Shown here: in pieces, positions 32,447 to 36,989 of the stretch
How the letters are laid out: each line of letters opens with the position of its first letter
Numbering within the stretch: the stretch's first letter is position 1
Source of the DNA: Lachnospiraceae bacterium
Lineage (GTDB): Bacteria > Bacillota > Clostridia > Lachnospirales > Lachnospiraceae
Assembly: GCA_017543445.1 (NCBI GenBank)
Contig: JAFYGB010000023.1
Span: forward strand, 1-36,989
Direction of reading: 5' to 3'
Length of the DNA: 36,989 nt
Program-made: the position numbers and the translations under genes
The notes under the pieces: model-generated
What the model saw: the letters and a program-made list of their open reading frames with translations, nothing else
Told to the model about the DNA's origin: nothing
Database searches by the model: none

Positions 32447-33115
32447 ATGAGTTTTGGTAAAAATCTTCAATACTTACGCCAACTTAGTAAGAATATGACA
32501 CAGGAGGCCCTGGCAGAAAAACTGAATGTAAGCCGCCAGACCATCTCCAAGTGGGAAATGGATGCGGCGAACCCCGAAATGGATAAGGCACTTGAGATCT
32601 GCAAGATATTCAACTGCACCCTGGATAATCTGTTCCGGGAAGAAATGGATAAACGAAGCGATGCATATTCAAATCTTCGTGTGGAAGATGTCGCAGGGTT
32701 CCGCTACATAGCATATACGGTGATCAGCACCGAGCCCGAGAGTGACACGGTCGGCAGGATGTATAGGATCGCTAAAGAGAATGGCATTGAGAACCCGAGA
32801 GTAATCGGATGGGATTTCCCGAACGTTTCGCAGGAGCAGGTCAATGTCTTCAATATGCACGGCTATACGGCGGCGCTGGTATTGCCCGAGGATGTAAGCC
32901 TTGAGGGATATGAGATCAAGGAGCAGGCTACGCATAAATATGTGGCCATCCACATTGAACGGCCGTTCGAGAACCCCTTTGTAACCATCCCTGGGGCATA
33001 TCACACCTTGTTTGATTTCATGAGAACGAACGGCCTGGAACGTGTGGAGGACGAAGTGATCCCGTGCTTTGAAACGGACGGAGAGAGCATGGATGTCTAC
33101 ATTGCCTGTAAGTAA
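32447..33115 (+). CDS. XRE-family regulator with GyrI-like effector domain
   Basis: 222 residues. The N-terminal helix-turn-helix (SFGKNLQYLRQLSKNMTQEALAEKLNVSRQTISKWE, residues 2-37) is standard HTH_3. The C-terminal part (about 70-222) has the GyrI/effector-binding layout (VEDVAGFRYIAYTV, AALVLPEDV, YVAIHIERPFENPF, ESMDVYIACK). Such proteins sense small hydrophobic or cationic ligands. The frame is open to 32429, but the ATG at 32447 follows AAGGAG by the right distance and gives MSFGKNLQ. It is upstream of the kinase-like gene, which may be a target. Confidence 0.88.
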   Translation: MSFGKNLQYLRQLSKNMTQEALAEKLNVSRQTISKWEMDAANPEMDKALEICKIFNCTLDNLFREEMDKRSDAYSNLRVEDVAGFRYIAYTVISTEPESDTVGRMYRIAKENGIENPRVIGWDFPNVSQEQVNVFNMHGYTAALVLPEDVSLEGYEIKEQATHKYVAIHIERPFENPFVTIPGAYHTLFDFMRTNGLERVEDEVIPCFETDGESMDVYIACK

Positions 33116-33230
33116 CATAGGTACTCTTTGGTTATAAGTGTTCTGTCTCTTTTCATGGGTGAGGCATTCTGTTATGCTTTCTTATGTAAGGCGCCTACAG
33201 AAAAAATCATTTACATGAGAGGATATAAAC

Positions 33231-33941
33231 ATGAATAGAGATATTTTTATAAGAAACCTGACCGGGGACAGGATCGAGCTCAGCCCCAAGGGCAGAAATG
33301 CCAATGAATTGTCCGTTGAAGAGTTCGAAAAGAATTATGAGAGCTTCTTTGAGATGATCTTCGAGATAGCGGCTACGGATATAAGCAGTATTGCCGGTTA
33401 TGGAGAGTTCGATGAGAACAATGAAGCCCCTTATAAGACATTTAAGGAGTTCGTAGAAGCTACTTTCGATGAGAACCAGGAAGGCTACTGGCACAACTGG
33501 ACCCAGATGTTTGATACCACCTTTCTTAAGAAGGATTATTTCGACAGGATCTATGCTAAGGTCATGCAGTACGCAGAGTTCTGCGAGGGTCAGCGGTATC
33601 TGGCAAACAACAACACCTTTTTTTGCAACATGCTGGTAGATGATGCCGGGAAGACCTACTGCACGGACTGGGGACGTGCCGGGATCATGGATTTTCTGAT
33701 GGACTTTGCGATACTGGATCTGAATAAGCCGTATCTGCTGGTCCCCGAGAAATTATATGACTATGCTAAGAGGAAAAACATCGAGATCCGGAACTTCCGG
33801 GAGCGCTTCCTGTGCATGGCGTATTTCAAGGGAATCCACACTTTGATGTGGCATGCTTCTATTGATGACCTGGAGTCCTGCGAGTCCATTACCAAATCCA
33901 TAAACGAACTCGAAGAAAGAATGAACAGACTGGCGGATTAA
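33231..33941 (+). CDS. Aminoglycoside-phosphotransferase-like C-lobe (probable pseudokinase)
   Basis: 236 residues. The order GYGEFDENNEAPYKTFKEF, then NNNTFFCNMLVD, then TYCTDWGRA follows that of hygromycin-type phosphotransferases, where the same distances separate the GYG..D segment, HxD....N and the metal-binding DW. Here Asn133 to Asp146 are 13 apart as in the family, and the metal-binding Asp146 is kept. The catalytic Asp of HxD is Asn128 and the His is Asn126. The N-lobe with the ATP-binding loop is missing: only about 56 residues precede the GYG motif, against about 150 in a full kinase. It is predicted to bind a sugar-like ligand without transferring phosphate, but this is an inference. 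Ribosome site GAGAGGA. Confidence 0.6.
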   Translation: MNRDIFIRNLTGDRIELSPKGRNANELSVEEFEKNYESFFEMIFEIAATDISSIAGYGEFDENNEAPYKTFKEFVEATFDENQEGYWHNWTQMFDTTFLKKDYFDRIYAKVMQYAEFCEGQRYLANNNTFFCNMLVDDAGKTYCTDWGRAGIMDFLMDFAILDLNKPYLLVPEKLYDYAKRKNIEIRNFRERFLCMAYFKGIHTLMWHASIDDLESCESITKSINELEERMNRLAD

Positions 33942-33942
33942 T

Positions 33943-34593
33943 ATGCAGTATGAAAATGCCAAGGACATTCTCCCCGAAAGCCTTCTTAAAGAAGTGCAGA
34001 AGTACGCGGAAGGAAAGGCAATCTACATTCCCAAACGTACCAAGCGGGAAGGCTGGGGAGAAGCGTCTGGTTATCAAGAAAAACTGAATAAGAGAAACGG
34101 TGCGATCCTGCATCGATATTCATCGGGAGCATCGATCCTGGAGATCGCCGAAGAGTTTTTTCTCTCTCCGGAGACCATTAAAAAGATCGTGTATGGAAAG
34201 AAAGTGACCCTGCCAGAGTACTCCCCCTCGGTATATTCCGCCGGACAGTATTCCAACGCCGGACTGGGGGAGGAATGGGTGCGGATCTATCTTGAGTCCG
34301 TGGGTGTGAAAGTGCCGGACGGTGAGAAGTACTTTTTGTCTGAACTTGTAAAGATGCCGCTACGATTGATCGATGATGATAGTGAAGTAACGGATGACCG
34401 CGATGAAGCAAATTTCAGAGATGTACCGCTGATCATTTTGTATGAAGGCCGAAGGTTTCATGTGATATGCCGGAGAGACCATCTGTCCATGCTGCGCAAG
34501 GAAAAGAAGAATGCCCATCATGCGTTCATCTTCGCGCGGAAAGAAGAGTACGAATACTATCTGAAAAACTTCGGCAAACAGTTTCAAAGGTGA
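33943..34593 (+). CDS. CD3324-family-like protein with extra C-terminal domain
   Basis: 216 residues. Residues 1-90 match the small CD3324-like proteins found in Clostridia (QYENAKDILPESLLKEVQKY, KAIYIPKRTKREGWGEASG, GASILEIAEEFFLSPETIKKI), which look like DNA-binding proteins of the Mor/helix-turn-helix kind. The last 125 residues form an added domain that I do not recognise; it ends in LIILYEGRRFHVICRRDHLSML and AFIFARKEEYEYYLKNF. The start comes 1 nt after the stop of the kinase-like gene, so the pair is coupled and probably functions together. Confidence 0.72.
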   Translation: MQYENAKDILPESLLKEVQKYAEGKAIYIPKRTKREGWGEASGYQEKLNKRNGAILHRYSSGASILEIAEEFFLSPETIKKIVYGKKVTLPEYSPSVYSAGQYSNAGLGEEWVRIYLESVGVKVPDGEKYFLSELVKMPLRLIDDDSEVTDDRDEANFRDVPLIILYEGRRFHVICRRDHLSMLRKEKKNAHHAFIFARKEEYEYYLKNFGKQFQR

Positions 34594-34626
34594 CGTGTTA
34601 AGTGATTTAGGAGTTGAAATAAGCAA

Positions 34627-35502
34627 ATGAATTATTCGATCCGCATAGCGGTTCCTGAGGATGAACCGAAGATACGTGAATTATTCATAGAGATGCTTCA
34701 GACGATCTATCATACCCGGGATGTTCAGGGGTATGAGCCGGGATGTCTGGACCGATACTGGACGAAGAGCGAAGAACGTATCCTCGTCGCGGAGGATGAA
34801 ACGGTCGTAGCTTATCTTTCGGTCGAAGTACATCATGATCCGGAAGCAGATTACATATACCTGGATGATCTGTCGGTTACGGAAGCTTATCGTGATCATG
34901 GAATCGGTAGCACGTTGATTCGGGAAGCGGAAGCCTATGCACAGGAGATCGGAATACAGGATATCGTGTTTCATGTGGAGAAATCCAATACCGAAGCGTT
35001 TCGATTGTATAAAAGGCTAGGGTACACGATCTTCCGAGATGACGGCAACCGATATATGATGCATAAAACGGTTGGAATTCAGGTCCGAGAAGAACGCATT
35101 TCCCCAGAGGAATACATCGATTTCCTGAAACGGACCGACTTGGGGTCGCAATACCCGAAGGAGCGTTTTGAAGAAAGAATAAAGAAACTGGTAAATACAG
35201 TCACCATCAGCCTGATTGCGCGTAACGCGACCGGGCTGATGGTCGGCGTTTTGTTCGGGCTAACGGACTACTGTTACTGGCTGTACGTGACCGACCTCGG
35301 AGTGGACAGAGATTACGAGAGGCAGGGTATCGCCACCCGCCTAATGAAAACGGCCCATGAACTGGCAGGCGGCGAGAAGGATATCGCAGTATATCTGATC
35401 GCAAATGAAGAGGCGGTTCCGTTCTATGAGAAGCTCGGTATGAAACAGGCGGATGACGTCATGAAATACAATCATATCGAATGGACGGAGTGGACCGTGT
35501 GA
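34627..35502 (+). CDS. Tandem (two-domain) GNAT acetyltransferase
   Basis: 291 residues holding two complete GNAT domains. Domain 1 (1-145) has YRDHGIGSTLIREAEAY; domain 2 (150-291) has YERQGIATRLMKTAHELA and ends with a substrate-type tail. Each has its own acetyl-CoA loop ((R/Q)xxGxG/A). TAGGAG ribosome site precedes the ATG. Tandem GNATs include mycothiol synthase-type and other acyltransferases, and often only one half is catalytic. The substrate is unknown. Confidence 0.85.
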   Translation: MNYSIRIAVPEDEPKIRELFIEMLQTIYHTRDVQGYEPGCLDRYWTKSEERILVAEDETVVAYLSVEVHHDPEADYIYLDDLSVTEAYRDHGIGSTLIREAEAYAQEIGIQDIVFHVEKSNTEAFRLYKRLGYTIFRDDGNRYMMHKTVGIQVREERISPEEYIDFLKRTDLGSQYPKERFEERIKKLVNTVTISLIARNATGLMVGVLFGLTDYCYWLYVTDLGVDRDYERQGIATRLMKTAHELAGGEKDIAVYLIANEEAVPFYEKLGMKQADDVMKYNHIEWTEWTV

Positions 35503-35650
35503 TCGGTACCCGACAAAACAGAGCACAAATTGACGGGATTTCTTTGGCGCCTTCGTGTAGAATAAAACTGTCAGGGATAAGGAATGATTAAGGGAAGGGC
35601 TTCAGCTCTGATGAAGGTTAAAGTGGGACGAAACAAACGGGAGGAGTAGG
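35503..35650 (+). other. Intergenic gap with weak promoter-like hexamers
   Basis: TTGACG (35530-35535) and TAGAAT (35558-35563) are both good hexamers, but they are 22 nt apart, too far for a normal sigma-A promoter. No hairpin terminator is seen after the GNAT. Confidence 0.3.
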
Positions 35651-36523
35651 ATGGAACAGACAATTCTTGAATGGCTACTGGAGGAAAGCACTCCGGAGGT
35701 AAAGCTCAGAGCCTTGAAGGAATACGAAAAACTGCCGGGAGACGATGAAAGAGTTGTCAACTGCAAAAAAGAACTTCTTCAGAGCAAGGTATATGAGCGC
35801 GGACTGAAAAAACTAAAGAAAGACAAGCCCTGGGACAAGTATGATGCGATCATGGCTTTTGCCGAGTGGGGATTGACCCGGGCTGATATTGGAAAGGATA
35901 TCGACAGCGAAGTGTACGCTCTGATCGAGAACACAGGCTTCAAAATGCTGTGTGGCGAACCGCTTCTACTAAGAAATCTTGTAAAGCTGGGATATGATAC
36001 GGACGATGTCGTGAAAAATGAAATCGACAGCGTACTTAAGCTGATCAAGGACGACGGTGGCTTCGGCTGCATCAGCACCAACAAAAAGATCAATGATCCT
36101 AAGAAGCCCCATAAGAGCTGTGCAAGGTTGACGGTGGAATACCTGCTGCTGGTGGCAGAGCTGCATTTGAAGGGATACAAGCCGGCGTGCGAAGACTCTC
36201 TGGTGCATTATTTTACGAAGCGAAACATTTTCTATCGGACAGACGATATGCAGACGCCTATGGTGGATGTGATGCTTGGCACATTTTATCCGCCGGATCC
36301 GATCAAAATCGGCGCGCATCAGATTGTTTACGCGCTGCGTGCATTGGGTTGCGATCCGGAGTCGGAGGCCATGCAGGCGGGTTACAAAGTGATTAATCAG
36401 CACAAGCTGGAGAATGGTAGATACCTGCTTACAGCGTCCAAGAGCGTACCGGCATTCAAGGCCGGGAATGTCGGGGAAGAGAATAAGTGGGTGACGCTGT
36501 ATGCCTGTATGGCGCAGGAGTAA
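35651..36523 (+). CDS. Alpha-helical (terpenoid-cyclase-toroid-like) protein, function unknown
   Basis: 290 residues, mostly helical. A segment KLIKDDGGFGCISTNKKIND resembles the QW-type DGGFG repeats of alpha/alpha toroids (prenyltransferase/squalene cyclase-like fold), and HQIVYALRALGCDPESEAM near the end has the same helical repeat feel. No catalytic Asp-rich (DXDD) motif is evident. GGGAGGAG ribosome site precedes the ATG. The assignment to the fold is tentative. Confidence 0.5.
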   Translation: MEQTILEWLLEESTPEVKLRALKEYEKLPGDDERVVNCKKELLQSKVYERGLKKLKKDKPWDKYDAIMAFAEWGLTRADIGKDIDSEVYALIENTGFKMLCGEPLLLRNLVKLGYDTDDVVKNEIDSVLKLIKDDGGFGCISTNKKINDPKKPHKSCARLTVEYLLLVAELHLKGYKPACEDSLVHYFTKRNIFYRTDDMQTPMVDVMLGTFYPPDPIKIGAHQIVYALRALGCDPESEAMQAGYKVINQHKLENGRYLLTASKSVPAFKAGNVGEENKWVTLYACMAQE

Positions 36524-36533
36524 GGAGAATCGG

Positions 36534-36989
36534 ATGGATTATCAAACAGAAAAACTGATCCTTCATTTTGTCACAGAGGACGATCTGGCAGAGGTTGCCG
36601 GGAAATGGCCCGCCGATCATCATCCGCTCTCGGATGCGGAGGCACGGGAAGCCATCGCCTATATGCGCGGAAATTACGAAAGGAATACGAACGGCTGCAT
36701 CTATCACCTTTGCCTTGCAGTGTGCGGGAAGGAGCATCCCGAAACGATTATGGGCTGGTGCGGGCTGGACGGTACGAGGAACCACTCGGAGCCGGAAATC
36801 TTCATCCTCCTGGAGGAAGAATACCGGAACAAGGGATACGGAACGGAGTGCGTAAAGGAACTGCTGCGGATTGCGGCGGAGGACTTTGCGCTTTCCGGCG
36901 TTCACGGCGGCTGTGACAAAGAAAACATCGCTTCCGCCCGTGCCATGGAAAAGGGCGGCATGGTGCAGTACGGCACGGAAGATAACGGA
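36534..36989 (+). CDS. GNAT-family acetyltransferase (runs off the window)
   Basis: 152 residues are visible with no stop; the 3' end is outside. GNAT features: ETIMGWCGLDG, a C-x-x-x motif-A-like segment EIFILLEEEYRNKGYGTECVK (positions about 82-102, RNKGYGTE as the acetyl-CoA loop) and NIASARAMEKGG. Resembles the RimJ/RimL-type enzymes that modify N-termini or small amines. Ribosome site GGAG lies 7 nt upstream, 10 nt after the alpha-helical gene. Confidence 0.85.
   Translation, partial: MDYQTEKLILHFVTEDDLAEVAGKWPADHHPLSDAEAREAIAYMRGNYERNTNGCIYHLCLAVCGKEHPETIMGWCGLDGTRNHSEPEIFILLEEEYRNKGYGTECVKELLRIAAEDFALSGVHGGCDKENIASARAMEKGGMVQYGTEDNG

Noticed and set aside
1-36989. CRISPR arrays, prophage genes, tRNA or rRNA genes
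   Set aside because: No spaced direct repeats, no phage structural or integrase gene, and no tRNA or rRNA sequence seen.

Overview
The window looks like chromosomal DNA of an anaerobic butyrate-forming Clostridia bacterium, most likely a Lachnospiraceae-type gut or rumen organism. That placement is an inference from gene content: a complete thl-crt-hbd-bcd-etfB-etfA operon, ptb-buk, a YerC-type TrpR-like regulator, DUF6273, and a DUF1858 redox protein. Base composition is around half G+C by eye up to about 31 kb and visibly more A+T-rich after that. No rRNA, tRNA or CRISPR array was seen.

Layout. (1) 0-3.1 kb: aspS on the minus strand with its own promoter, and a divergent pair of small membrane proteins. 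(2) 3.1-9.7 kb: the central butyryl-CoA operon. Its promoter is embedded in the stop codon of the preceding gene and is followed by a near-perfect Rex (NADH/NAD+ sensor) operator. It encodes thiolase, crotonase, 3-hydroxybutyryl-CoA dehydrogenase, butyryl-CoA dehydrogenase and both Etf subunits, and ends at a clear terminator. A 168-nt element with a closing stem and three nested hairpins lies between bcd and etfB. (3) 9.7-11.9 kb: a membrane-anchored cyclophilin, then a BlaI-type repressor with a sensor-less M56 membrane peptidase. (4) 11.9-14.0 kb: ptb-buk on the minus strand, which turns butyryl-CoA into butyrate plus ATP, so the whole acetyl-CoA to butyrate route lies within 11 kb. (5) 14.1-16.0 kb: a surface protein with a GH5-cellulase-like fold in which the catalytic residues are replaced. 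(6) 16.1-22.4 kb: Tex, a membrane metallophosphoesterase, a SulP anion transporter, NadA and a DUF1858 protein. (7) 22.4-22.8 kb: a 393-bp fold-back element with 32-bp perfect terminal inverted repeats and no coding capacity. (8) 22.9-29.5 kb: a U32-peptidase-like protein, a DUF6273 protein, a CHASE-GGDEF diguanylate cyclase co-transcribed with a YerC-like regulator (minus strand), a PcrA/UvrD helicase, and a small membrane protein with a very acidic tail. (9) 29.6-31.0 kb: RlmD/RumA. (10) 31.0-37.0 kb: an A+T-richer accessory run of acetyltransferases, an XRE/GyrI-like regulator, a kinase-like C-lobe lacking its catalytic Asp, a CD3324-like protein with an extra domain, and an alpha-toroid-like protein. 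The last gene, a GNAT, runs off the window.

Functionally, regions 2 and 4 form one pathway: two acetyl-CoA are condensed, reduced, dehydrated and reduced again by Bcd-EtfAB, then Ptb and Buk conserve the thioester energy as ATP. The Rex site couples the first operon to the NADH/NAD+ ratio. The strongest candidates for something undescribed are the structured element at 7515-7682, the GH5 pseudoenzyme at 14188-16017, the fold-back element at 22429-22821, and the kinase-like/CD3324-like pair at 33231-34593.
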